5,502 bases of DNA from an uncultured Clostridia bacterium (GCA_947628555.1 CANRAI010000069.1:1-5502); one strand, 5' to 3'; counted from the first letter of the stretch, positions 1 through 5,045 are shown. Program-made: numbers and translations. The notes: a model not told the origin generated them from the sequence alone.

Positions 1-593
1 TCCTCCGCCTGCGATTTGCGGACGTAGAGAGCCGAAATTTCTTCCGAAAGCGCGTCCGGGTCCTTTGAATATTTCAAAACGGCAGGCAAAAGACAATCCT
101 TCGGATTAAGCTTGGTATAGTCCGAAAAAGGCAAGTCCTCGAATCCGAAAATAGGGCAACCGAGCGCCTTGATTTCTTCAAGGCTTAAATACGCGGGCGG
201 GAAAGCGGTTTTCCCGAAACCCTGCGCGTAAAAATGCGAGTGAGCCGCGTCTATGACTACGCAAAAATTATCGCTGTCTATATTGTATGCGAAAAGACGG
301 AAGGCTGTTAAACCCATTAAAGGCTTATTTGCGCCAAGCGCCAGCCCTTTTGCGGTGGAAATGCCTATTCTTATACCCGTAAACGAACCGGGTCCCGTTA
401 CCGCGCCGAAAAAATCGCACTCGGCGGGCGTTAAGTCCGCTTCCGCTAACGCCCTTTCCACCTCTTCCATAAGTATTACGGAGTGCTGCGTCGCGCAGTC
501 TGGTATGTGCCTTACGACAGATTTTTCTTCCTTTTGCGCCGCAACCGTAAGGTAGCGCGAGGACGCGTCTATAACGAGAAAATTTTTATTCAT
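1..593 (-). CDS. tsaB: TsaB, tRNA t6A37 biosynthesis scaffold protein (3' end outside window)
   Basis: TsaB is the inactive ASKHA-fold partner of TsaD. In bacteria TsaB, TsaD and TsaE move the threonylcarbamoyl group onto A37 of ANN-decoding tRNAs in the cytoplasm. The visible 197 codons begin MNKNFLVIDASS, the usual strand-one start of the fold. They carry the family signature GPGSFTGIRIG at residues 67-77 and end with YVRKSQAE, which resembles the late 'YLR..QAE' segment of clostridial TsaB. Only a short tail, or a fused or following RimI acetyltransferase, should lie beyond the left edge. The ATG at 593 is supported by AAGGCGG seven bases upstream, lying inside the end of tsaE. The 8-base overlap with tsaE points to translational coupling. 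The usual HSE near residue 37 reads HSV here. Identification is firm from the signature plus the tsaE neighbour. Confidence 0.93.
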   Translation of the reverse strand, partial: MNKNFLVIDASSRYLTVAAQKEEKSVVRHIPDCATQHSVILMEEVERALAEADLTPAECDFFGAVTGPGSFTGIRIGISTAKGLALGANKPLMGLTAFRLFAYNIDSDNFCVVIDAAHSHFYAQGFGKTAFPPAYLSLEEIKALGCPIFGFEDLPFSDYTKLNPKDCLLPAVLKYSKDPDALSEEISALYVRKSQAE

Positions 594-990
594 ATATAAT
601 CCGCCTTGCGCAGTCGGTAAGTTTTTCTATTATTACGGTTTTGCAGTCCGCGGGCAGGACATCCGCGATGTTTTCAGCCCACTCTATAACGCACACTCCG
701 CCCGCATAAAAATAATCGCACAGCCCCAGCTCCTCCGCTTTTGCACCGTTTGAAAGGCGATAGCAATCGAAGTGATACAGTTTGCCGTAGTAATCGTTCA
801 TATACGCGTATGTGGGGCTTAAAATTTCATCCTCTATGCCCAGCCCGAGCGCGACGCCCTTGACGAACTGCGTTTTGCCCGCGCCCATTTCGCCCTTTAA
901 AAGGACTACGTCGCCCGCTTTCAGAGTTTTGGCATATTCGCGCCCGAGCCTGACCGTATCGCGCGCGCTTTCCGATAAAAATACCGCCAT
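586..990 (-). CDS. tsaE: TsaE, t6A biosynthesis P-loop ATPase
   Basis: TsaE is the small P-loop ATPase that drives turnover of the TsaB-TsaD complex in t6A37 tRNA modification. The 134-aa length is typical. Walker A is GEMGAGKT at residues 33-40. The family block SPTYAYMNDY starts at residue 58 and is followed by LYHFDCYRL at 71-79. VIEWAE at 101-106 supplies the conserved Glu-Trp of the family. An in-frame stop lies just upstream of the ATG at 990, so no earlier start is possible. There is no convincing Shine-Dalgarno sequence before this ATG, although a promoter-like element sits there (999-1027). The gene lies 40 bases behind the ribU stop and overlaps tsaB by 8 bases, so tsaE-tsaB form one unit. 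It may also be reached by read-through from ribU. Confidence 0.95.
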   Translation of the reverse strand: MAVFLSESARDTVRLGREYAKTLKAGDVVLLKGEMGAGKTQFVKGVALGLGIEDEILSPTYAYMNDYYGKLYHFDCYRLSNGAKAEELGLCDYFYAGGVCVIEWAENIADVLPADCKTVIIEKLTDCARRIIYE

Positions 991-998
991 ACGGTTTT

Positions 999-1027
999 AT
1001 TATAAACCCCGCGGCGGCATTTTGCAA
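999..1027 (-). promoter_or_regulatory. Candidate internal promoter for tsaE-tsaB
   Basis: On the minus strand TTGCAA (1027-1022) and a perfect TATAAT (1004-999) are separated by exactly 17 bases. The -35 matches consensus at 4 of 6 positions. The expected start point is about 990-992, at or within two bases of the tsaE ATG (990), so the transcript would be leaderless or nearly so. This fits the lack of a ribosome binding site for tsaE. The call is inferred from motif and spacing only. The gap is AT-rich enough for a chance match. Confidence 0.5.
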
Positions 1028-1030
1028 TGA

Positions 1031-1720
1031 TTATTCCCTTTCGGAACGCGATTTTTTTGCGAATTTGGCGTTAGTCAGCTTTATCAACCGCGATATCGAC
1101 TTATACAAAAGCATAACCGCAAGGGTAATCAAAACGCTCTTTATGAGATTGAAAAGCGCAGCCCAATACCATACGCCGAGATAAAACCTCATCCCCGAAA
1201 CCCAGTCGCTGTGCGTAAACAGGTTAAGATAGAAGGGAAATGTCAGAAGATAGTTTACGGGCGCGGACCACACTACCTGCGCGGCGCACGCGCCTAGAAA
1301 CATAAATATTACGGATTTGATTCCCTTGTGCTTTTTGTAGAGGAAAGAGGGAATCAATACGTAGGGCAACATTATAAGGATATTAGCAATCTCGCCCACG
1401 CCCACCGTCTGCGAAAAGGTAAGTGCGTGGAGAATTTCCTTTAAAACCCCCACCGCGACCCCCGCCGCGGGGCCCAGCGAAAAGCCCGCAATCATTACGA
1501 ACGTGTTGGAAAAGTCCACTTTCAGAAAGGGTACGGCGGGAATTACGGGGAATTCAAACCAGGGCAGATACAGCACGTACGCCAGCGCTGTGAAAAGCGC
1601 GAGATACGCCATTCTCGAAGCCGTAAAATAACTTGCGAAGATATCCTTTATCTTTCTTTTTTCTGGTTTTGCCGCACTTTGTTCTTTCTCTTCGGCGGCG
1701 GCGTTTTGCATTTGTTCCAT
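1031..1720 (-). CDS. ribU: RibU-like ECF transporter S component (riboflavin uptake)
   Basis: This is the membrane substrate-binding (S) subunit of an energy-coupling factor transporter. It works with a shared EcfA/EcfA'/EcfT module, not encoded here. After a polar Ala/Glu/Lys-rich cytoplasmic tail (residues 1-30) the 229-aa protein is almost wholly hydrophobic, with about six membrane segments between residues 35 and 207. RibU-type motifs are FLKVDFSN at 65-72, GPAAGVAVGVLKEILHAL at 83-100, VGVGEIANIL at 106-115 and FNLIKSVLI at 190-198. A basic tail follows. The decisive context is the FMN riboswitch directly upstream, which makes riboflavin (or FMN) the likely substrate. The ATG at 1720 has AAAGGAG eight bases upstream. 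Expression should fall when FMN is plentiful. Other ECF S components share the fold, but the riboswitch and LDFS-type motif favour RibU. Confidence 0.87.
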   Translation of the reverse strand: MEQMQNAAAEEKEQSAAKPEKRKIKDIFASYFTASRMAYLALFTALAYVLYLPWFEFPVIPAVPFLKVDFSNTFVMIAGFSLGPAAGVAVGVLKEILHALTFSQTVGVGEIANILIMLPYVLIPSFLYKKHKGIKSVIFMFLGACAAQVVWSAPVNYLLTFPFYLNLFTHSDWVSGMRFYLGVWYWAALFNLIKSVLITLAVMLLYKSISRLIKLTNAKFAKKSRSERE

Positions 1721-1728
1721 ACAAAAAA

Positions 1729-1735
1729 CTCCTTT
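1729..1735 (-). promoter_or_regulatory. Strong ribosome binding site of ribU
   Basis: AAAGGAG on the minus strand sits eight bases before the ribU ATG at 1720. It is among the strongest Shine-Dalgarno sequences in the window. The second leader hairpin ends 33 bases upstream and does not cover it, so control by simple sequestration of this site is not apparent. Confidence 0.85.
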
Positions 1736-1764
1736 AAAATATTATTTTCAAAGTAATTCTTTGC

Positions 1765-1796
1765 AAAACGCCGCCCCGAAAAATTTCGGGGCGGCG
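1765..1796 (-). terminator. Second leader hairpin, possible back-up terminator
   Basis: A GC-rich hairpin pairs 1769-1780 with 1785-1796 (12 pairs, 4-base loop; a thirteenth pair would shrink the loop). On the minus strand it is followed by TTTT then GCAAAG, a short U tract. It lies between the perfect terminator at 1821-1848 and the ribU ribosome binding site. It could be a second FMN-controlled terminator, a pause site or a stability element. The weak U tract makes termination less certain than for the first hairpin. Confidence 0.55.
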
Positions 1797-1820
1797 TAAA
1801 TCAATTTATCCGTTCCGGTT

Positions 1821-1848
1821 AAAAAGCCCCGACGCGCAGCGTCGGGGC
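1821..1848 (-). terminator. Intrinsic terminator of the FMN riboswitch expression platform
   Basis: On the minus strand GCCCCGACGC (1848-1839), loop TGC, then GCGTCGGGGC (1835-1826) and TTTTT (1825-1821) make a textbook Rho-independent terminator. The stem can extend outward through CGGTT/AACCG (1857-1853 with 1820-1816). It begins about 30 bases after the end of the FMN aptamer, as expected for an OFF switch acting by premature termination. The aptamer segment CCGACG (1907-1902) is complementary to CGTCGG (1834-1829) in the 3' arm and could form an anti-terminator when FMN is absent. That pairing is inferred. Confidence 0.88.
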
Positions 1849-1877
1849 GAAAAACCGAAAACAAATTTAACGATTTT

Positions 1878-1993
1878 TTTCTTTTCCTGTCCGGACTATA
1901 CCGTCGGTACGGGAATTGCACCCGTTCGGGTTCTTTTTAAAGAACTTCGCAGACTTTACTGCCGGTGGGGAATCGCACCCCGCCCCAAAGAAA
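1878..1993 (-). ncRNA. FMN riboswitch (RFN element) controlling ribU
   Basis: Read on the minus strand, the segment carries the RFN core in order: GGGGCGGGGTGCGATTCCCC at 1986-1967, CACCGGC then AGTAAAGTCTGCGA, a variable P4-like arm rich in A/T, GGGTGCAATTCCCG, ACCGACGGTATAGTCCGGA, and AGGAAAAG. The outer P1 helix closes perfectly: TTTCTTT (1993-1987) with AAAGAAA (1884-1878). This matches the known FMN aptamer in sequence, order and helix plan. It starts about 14 bases after the predicted transcription start and is followed by a strong terminator and then ribU. FMN binding should therefore cause early termination and lower riboflavin uptake. An 81-codon open frame over this region (1867-2112) is only a shadow. 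Confidence 0.96.
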
Positions 1994-2013
1994 TACAATG
2001 AAATTATACTAAG

Positions 2014-2042
2014 ATTATACAGCTTAAAATTTCCGCTGTCAA
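2014..2042 (-). promoter_or_regulatory. Consensus sigma-70/A promoter for riboswitch-ribU
   Basis: The minus strand carries TTGACA (2042-2037), a 17-base spacer and TATAAT (2019-2014), both boxes perfect. Transcription should start near 2007-2009, just ahead of the FMN aptamer. It lies 28 bases after the degV stop codon. No terminator is visible between degV and this promoter, so degV transcripts can also run into the riboswitch. Confidence 0.92.
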
Positions 2043-2069
2043 GCTTTTCGGATAAACTGTAAGGTAACG

Positions 2070-2915
2070 TTACTCCGCGATAAAAAGCACTCCCAAAGTA
2101 TTCTTGCCGCAATGCGAAGTTACGACCGAGCCCGCGGTCGTTTCGAGTATTTCCCCGAAATCGAAAGCGTCCTTTACAAGCCCCTTTGCCATTTCGACAA
2201 TTTCAGGCTCGCACGAGGAATGGGTTATAAAACAGCGCGTTTTGTCGTAATGCGCGTACTCCTCCGCCAAATCCTTTACGTATTTTTTAAGGCAGGCTTC
2301 AAGGCTCCCCGCATACTTCTTTTTCGCGTACATCTGTCCGTCTTTCATCGAAATTAGCGGATGAAGCTTCAAAACCTTTGCGCCTATCAGCGCGGCGAGC
2401 GAGCATCTGCCGCCCTTGTGAAGATAATCGAGGACGTCAGGCACGAAAGAAGTATTCAGTTTGGGGCGGAGAGCTTCCGTTTCCTCTACTATTTGTTCGG
2501 GCGTTTTCCCTGCCGCGGCGAGGTCGCAAGCCTTTAAAACGAGAAGCCCCTGCCCCGTCGAAAGCGCTTCGCTGTCAACCACATAGACCTTGCCGCCGAA
2601 GTTTTTCGAAGCCACCACGGCGTTACTATACGAGGACGAAGCTTTCGAGGAAATGTTGTAATGTATAAGCGCGTCGTAACCCTCTATCTCCTTGCCGAAA
2701 AATTCCACGAACTCTTCGGTAGAGCCCGCGGCGGTCTTTGGAAGAACGCCCGACTCCTTCACGTAACGAAAGATATCCTGCGGGGTGACATCCACGCCGT
2801 CGCGGCAGGTGGTATCGCCGAGAATCACGTGTAAAGGCATTATGCCTACGTTATATTTTTTTACAAGCTCTTCGCCCAAATCGCAGGTCGAATCGGCGCA
2901 AATTTTGATTTTCAT
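2070..2915 (-). CDS. DegV family protein (fatty acid-binding, FakB-like)
   Basis: DegV-fold proteins bind a fatty acid and, as FakB, present it to the FakA kinase for phospholipid synthesis. The 281-aa length is typical and complete. Visible family features are ADSTCDL at residues 7-13, KTAAGSTEEF at 60-69 (Thr61 aligns by position with the carboxylate-binding Thr of FakB), ISSKASSSYSNA at 88-99, VDSEALSTGQG at 113-123, LDYLHKGGRCS at 162-172, HPLISMKDG at 185-193, and TSHCGKNTLGV at 266-276 with His268 as the second likely ligand residue. The ATG at 2915 is preceded by AGGTGA. It has its own promoter (2945-2973) and is divergent from glyA. No FakA partner is seen here, so the lipid role is inferred from the family. 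Many DegV paralogues lack an assigned ligand. Confidence 0.9.
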   Translation of the reverse strand: MKIKICADSTCDLGEELVKKYNVGIMPLHVILGDTTCRDGVDVTPQDIFRYVKESGVLPKTAAGSTEEFVEFFGKEIEGYDALIHYNISSKASSSYSNAVVASKNFGGKVYVVDSEALSTGQGLLVLKACDLAAAGKTPEQIVEETEALRPKLNTSFVPDVLDYLHKGGRCSLAALIGAKVLKLHPLISMKDGQMYAKKKYAGSLEACLKKYVKDLAEEYAHYDKTRCFITHSSCEPEIVEMAKGLVKDAFDFGEILETTAGSVVTSHCGKNTLGVLFIAE

Positions 2916-2944
2916 TCTATCACCTAACCAAATTTGATAAATAC

Positions 2945-2973
2945 ATTATATCACCGTGCTTCGGGGATATCAA
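2945..2973 (-). promoter_or_regulatory. Promoter of degV
   Basis: The minus strand shows TTGATA (2973-2968), a 17-base spacer and TATAAT (2950-2945). The predicted start is near 2938, leaving a leader of about 22 bases before the ATG at 2915, with the ribosome binding site AGGTGA inside it. Seen directly; activity inferred. Confidence 0.85.
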
Positions 2974-2996
2974 GCGATAAAGATATAGAAAATTCT

Positions 2997-3022
2997 TTCC
3001 GAAAGCCTTGTTATTTTCGGAA
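2997..3022. repeat. Inverted repeat around the glyA -35 box (possible operator)
   Basis: TTCCGAAA (2997-3004) and TTTCGGAA (3015-3022) form a perfect 8+8 dyad with a 10-base centre. The centre contains the glyA -35 box TTGTTA. A dimeric regulator bound here would block the glyA promoter. The CCGAA cores recall PurBoxes (AWWWCCGAACWWT), and PurR controls glyA in Bacillus subtilis. However, the cores here are closer together than in known paired PurBoxes, so the regulator is unknown. Confidence 0.45.
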
Positions 3023-3036
3023 TTATATGTTAAAAT
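3008..3036 (+). promoter_or_regulatory. Promoter of glyA
   Basis: TTGTTA (3008-3013), 17 bases, TAAAAT (3031-3036). The predicted start is near 3043, giving a leader of about 27 bases with no room for a riboswitch. The -35 box lies in the centre of the 2997-3022 dyad. Confidence 0.78.
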
Positions 3037-3069
3037 ATGGATACTCAAATTTATTGATGGGAGCGAAAA

Positions 3070-4320
3070 ATGATTGACATTTCCTTAATCGAACAAACCG
3101 ACCCCGAGCTTGCCGAGGCATTGAAGCTTGAATTGAACCGTCAGCAGAACAATATCGAGCTTATTGCAAGCGAAAACTTTGTTTCCCCCGCCGTTCTGGC
3201 GGCGGCGGGCAGCCATCTTACCAACAAATACGCAGAGGGCTATCCCGGGCACCGCTATTACGGCGGCTGCCAATTCGTAGATATTGCGGAGGATTTGGCG
3301 CGCGACCGCGTTAAACAGCTTTTCGGCTGCGAATACTGCAACGTTCAACCCCATTCGGGCGCAAGCGCAAACCTTGCGGTGCTCTTCGCAACCTGCCAGC
3401 CCGGTGATACCGTTATGGGCATGAACCTTGCGCACGGCGGTCACCTTTCGCATGGCTCTCCCGTAAATATTTCGGGAAAATATTTTAATATCGTACCCTA
3501 CGGAGTCCGCGAGGACACGCAGGTAATCGATTACGACGAAATGGAAAAAATCGCCCTCGAATGTAAGCCCAAACTTATTATCGCGGGCGCCTCAGCTTAT
3601 CCTAGGATAATCGACTTCAAGCGCATACGCGAAATCTGCGACAAGTGCGGCGCTTTGATGATGGTGGATATAGCGCATATAGCAGGTCTTGTGGCTACGG
3701 GGCTTCACCCCTCGCCCATACCTTATGCGGACTTCGTCACCTCTACGACCCATAAGACTTTGCGCGGTCCCCGCGGCGGGCTTATCATGTGCAAGGAAGA
3801 ATGGGGCAAGGTTATAGATAAGGCGGTATTCCCCGGCTTGCAGGGCGGTCCTCTTATGCACATTATCGCGGCGAAAGCGGTCGCTTTAAAGGAAGCGCTG
3901 ACGCCCGAATTCAAGGAATATCAGAAACAGATTGTCAAAAACGCCGCGGCTATGGCGGACGAATGGAACAAACTCGGCATAAAGATGGTTTCGGGCGGCA
4001 CGGACAATCACCTTATCCTTCTGAACCTCACGGACAAAAATATTACGGGCAAAGAGCTTGAAAAGCTTCTGGACGAAGTGCATATCACTGTGAATAAGAA
4101 CGCCATTCCTTTCGACACTCAGAAGCCTTTCGTTACTTCGGGCATACGCATAGGCACGCCTGCAATGACCTCCCGCGGGATGAAAGAGCCCGAAGCGCGC
4201 AAGATAGCGCAGCTTATCGCAAAGGTAATAGACGAGCGCGAAGCTTCTTTCGGGTACGTGGAAAAAGAAGTTGCAAAACTTTGCAAGGCTTTCCCCCTCT
4301 ATGCCGACTGCGTAAGATAA
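3070..4320 (+). CDS. glyA: Serine hydroxymethyltransferase
   Basis: GlyA is a cytoplasmic PLP enzyme (EC 2.1.2.1). It converts serine and tetrahydrofolate to glycine and 5,10-methylene-THF, feeding purine, thymidylate and methionine synthesis. The 416-aa protein is full length. YAEGYPGHRYYGG at residues 54-66 contains the substrate and folate contacts Tyr54, Glu56 and Tyr64. PHSGASAN at 94-101 holds the PLP phosphate. Asp200 and His203 in VDIAHIAG contact the PLP ring. STTHKTLRGPRGG at 225-237 has the Schiff-base Lys229. Arg360 in SGIRIGTPAMTSRG binds the substrate carboxylate. The ATG at 3070 follows GGGAG at a 6-base spacing. It is transcribed alone from its own promoter, with a dyad over the -35 box suggesting repression, and a hairpin follows the stop. 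No key residue is missing. Confidence 0.98.
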   Translation: MIDISLIEQTDPELAEALKLELNRQQNNIELIASENFVSPAVLAAAGSHLTNKYAEGYPGHRYYGGCQFVDIAEDLARDRVKQLFGCEYCNVQPHSGASANLAVLFATCQPGDTVMGMNLAHGGHLSHGSPVNISGKYFNIVPYGVREDTQVIDYDEMEKIALECKPKLIIAGASAYPRIIDFKRIREICDKCGALMMVDIAHIAGLVATGLHPSPIPYADFVTSTTHKTLRGPRGGLIMCKEEWGKVIDKAVFPGLQGGPLMHIIAAKAVALKEALTPEFKEYQKQIVKNAAAMADEWNKLGIKMVSGGTDNHLILLNLTDKNITGKELEKLLDEVHITVNKNAIPFDTQKPFVTSGIRIGTPAMTSRGMKEPEARKIAQLIAKVIDEREASFGYVEKEVAKLCKAFPLYADCVR

Positions 4321-4345
4321 AGACGATTACAGTTTAAAATGAACT

Positions 4346-4385
4346 ATGGCAGCTGATTCAAACAGAATAAGCTGCCATTTTAATT
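4346..4385 (+). terminator. Probable glyA terminator
   Basis: ATGGCAGCT (4346-4354) pairs with AGCTGCCAT (4370-4378) across a 15-base loop and is followed by TTTTAATT. It lies 26 bases after the glyA stop. The U tract is short and interrupted, so efficiency may be moderate. The complementary strand also ends the hairpin with a TTTT nearby, so it could stop minus-strand transcripts too. Confidence 0.6.
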
Positions 4386-4399
4386 GAAAAAGTAATTTA

Positions 4400-4444
4400 A
4401 AAATAACAAACGACGGACAACAAAATACGCGCAGCTGTCCGCCG
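4400..4444 (-). terminator. Terminator of the candidate small RNA
   Basis: On the minus strand CGGCGGACA (4444-4436) pairs with TGTCCGTCG (4419-4411), nine pairs including one G-U, across a 16-base loop. TTTGTTATTTTT follows (4410-4399). The U-rich tail is on the minus side only, because the plus strand after the hairpin reads CCTGAAATT. This gives it a direction opposite to glyA and xre. Confidence 0.6.
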
Positions 4445-4549
4445 CCTGAAATTAAACCTGCAAGAGGTTTAAAGTAAATTAACGATATGTAACGCCTTGG
4501 TAAAATAGAAAGAGATGAAAGAAAGAGTGTTACATTATAGTTAATTTAT
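4400..4549 (-). ncRNA. Candidate small RNA, divergent from xre
   Basis: The minus strand has a near-consensus promoter (4584-4556) predicting a start at about 4549, and a hairpin plus U-rich run ending near 4400. A transcript of about 150 nt results. It has no ATG frame of useful length: the only ATG in the transcript (4535) is followed at once by a stop. Internal structure includes TTAAACCT (4472-4465) pairing with AGGTTTAA (4459-4452) around a 5-base loop, and ATGTAAC (4535-4529) pairing with GTTACAT (4493-4487). The latter pair encloses a pyrimidine-rich stretch (roughly 4528-4507) of CTCTTTCTTTC type, which could pair with purine-rich ribosome binding sites. I do not recognise a known RNA family. 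It is convergent with glyA. Confidence 0.45.
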
Positions 4550-4555
4550 ACCTAT

Positions 4556-4584
4556 ATTCTATAATAAAATAAACTATCTGTCAA
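4556..4584 (-). promoter_or_regulatory. Near-consensus promoter pointing away from xre
   Basis: The minus strand reads TTGACA (4584-4579), a 17-base spacer and TAGAAT (4561-4556): a perfect -35 and a 5 of 6 -10. It faces glyA, and no protein gene lies downstream before the glyA 3' end. It overlaps the region that must contain the xre promoter, so the two promoters may compete or share control. Confidence 0.7.
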
Positions 4585-4591
4585 GTATTTT

Positions 4592-4607
4592 TAGTTATAA
4601 ATAGTTA
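4592..4607 (+). repeat. TAGTTA direct repeats upstream of xre (possible operator)
   Basis: TAGTTA occurs at 4592-4597 and 4602-4607, ten bases apart start to start (about one helical turn), and again at 4538-4543 near the start of the divergent transcript. An inverted partner AAACTA lies at 4571-4576. Copies on one helical face next to an XRE gene fit an autoregulatory operator, but the region is AT-rich and chance repeats are likely enough to keep confidence low. Confidence 0.3.
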
Positions 4608-4611
4608 AAAT
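4596..4611 (+). promoter_or_regulatory. Weak candidate -10 region for xre
   Basis: TATAAA (4596-4601) and TAAAAT (4606-4611) both resemble -10 boxes. Neither has a good -35 at 16-18 bases. A further TATAAT at 4560-4565 also lacks a clear -35. Starts from the first two would give a leader of about 0-11 bases, which would explain why xre has no visible ribosome binding site. An activator or weak basal promoter is possible. Confidence 0.25.
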
Positions 4612-4618
4612 TAAGTTT

Positions 4619-4915
4619 ATGAATAACTATTTTAAAAAGTCGTTCGGAACTAAAATAAGGGATTTGAGGGAAGACAGGGACATGTCGCAAACTGAGTTGG
4701 CGTCGCTTATCCCAATGAACCAATCCAATTACAGCAAAATAGAGCGTGATTTGCAGGAACCCGACCTATACCAGCTAAAAAGGATAGCTGAAATTTTCGG
4801 CGTGAGTTGCGATGATTTGCTTGAAATAAAAAGTCGCCCCGCGGAAGAAACAAGGGATTTGCTGTTTGCGAGGCGGGTTGCAGACCTATACAATGCAATG
4901 TATAACAGAAGATAA
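4619..4915 (+). CDS. XRE-family helix-turn-helix transcriptional regulator
   Basis: This is a 98-aa Cro/C1-type DNA-binding protein. The HTH_3 domain covers about residues 9-67: GTKIRDLREDRDMSQTELA leads into the scaffold helix and helix 2. The recognition helix is near MNQSNYSKIERDL (33-45), and the domain closes with LKRIAEIFGVSCDDLLEI (53-70). A charged tail of about 28 residues follows, with no sensor domain or membrane segment. The ATG at 4619 is the only sensible start, though no clear Shine-Dalgarno precedes it. It is divergent from a candidate small RNA and close to TAGTTA repeats, so autoregulation and control of that RNA are plausible. No toxin, phage gene or other target sits next to it in the window, so its regulon is unknown. 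Confidence 0.9.
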   Translation: MNNYFKKSFGTKIRDLREDRDMSQTELASLIPMNQSNYSKIERDLQEPDLYQLKRIAEIFGVSCDDLLEIKSRPAEETRDLLFARRVADLYNAMYNRR

Positions 4916-4931
4916 ACTATATTTACACAAG

Positions 4932-4976
4932 AAAAATACAAGGCGGCGGACCGTTGGTCCGCCGCCTTGTATTTTT
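4932..4976. terminator. Bidirectional terminator after xre (21-bp perfect stem)
   Basis: Positions 4932-4952 pair without a mismatch with 4956-4976 around GTT (in practice perhaps 20 pairs and a 5-base loop). The outer pairs are A-T (AAAAATACA / TGTATTTTT) and the inner part is GC-rich (GGCGGCGGAC). It begins 17 bases after the xre stop. Because the ends are A-run and T-run, it can terminate from both sides: xre on plus, and the DUF6273 gene on minus. Confidence 0.9.
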
Positions 4977-4998
4977 CGGATTTTACCTTTTAAAATTG

Positions 4999-5035
4999 CG
5001 GGCGCGGACGGGAAGAACCCGTCCGCGCCGCTTTT
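4999..5035 (+). terminator. Second GC-rich hairpin
   Basis: GGCGCGGACGGG (5001-5012) pairs with CCCGTCCGCGCC (5018-5029) across AAGAA, with two further G-C pairs possible over a bulge. TTTT ATATT follows on the plus strand. On the minus strand the stem is followed by CAATTTTAAAAGG, so weak termination of the converging gene is also possible. Confidence 0.7.
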
Positions 5036-5045
5036 ATATTGCTCA

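Noticed and set aside
253..555. 100-codon plus-strand frame
   Set aside because: It lies antisense inside tsaB, whose frame carries the GPGSFTGIRIG signature. The shadow protein has no recognisable motif.
1867..2112. 81-codon minus-strand frame over the riboswitch
   Set aside because: It spans the promoter and the FMN aptamer and overlaps the degV end in another frame. The structured RNA explains the sequence.
2112..2668. Two plus-strand frames antisense to degV (2112-2357 and 2378-2668)
   Set aside because: The proteins are rich in Arg and Pro, as expected of shadow frames, and degV on the other strand is complete and typical.
3085..3453. 122-codon frame antisense to glyA
   Set aside because: This is a shadow of a strongly conserved enzyme gene, with no promoter or ribosome binding site of its own.
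4452..4472. TTAAACCT/AGGTTTAA hairpin as a terminator
   Set aside because: No T run follows on either strand. It is kept as an internal element of the candidate small RNA.
4515..4544. Nine-codon plus-strand frame beginning ATGAAAGAAAGA in the glyA-xre gap
   Set aside because: It is too short to judge. The purine run before it could pass as a ribosome binding site only by overlapping it, and no good promoter precedes it. Better explained as the complement of the candidate small RNA.
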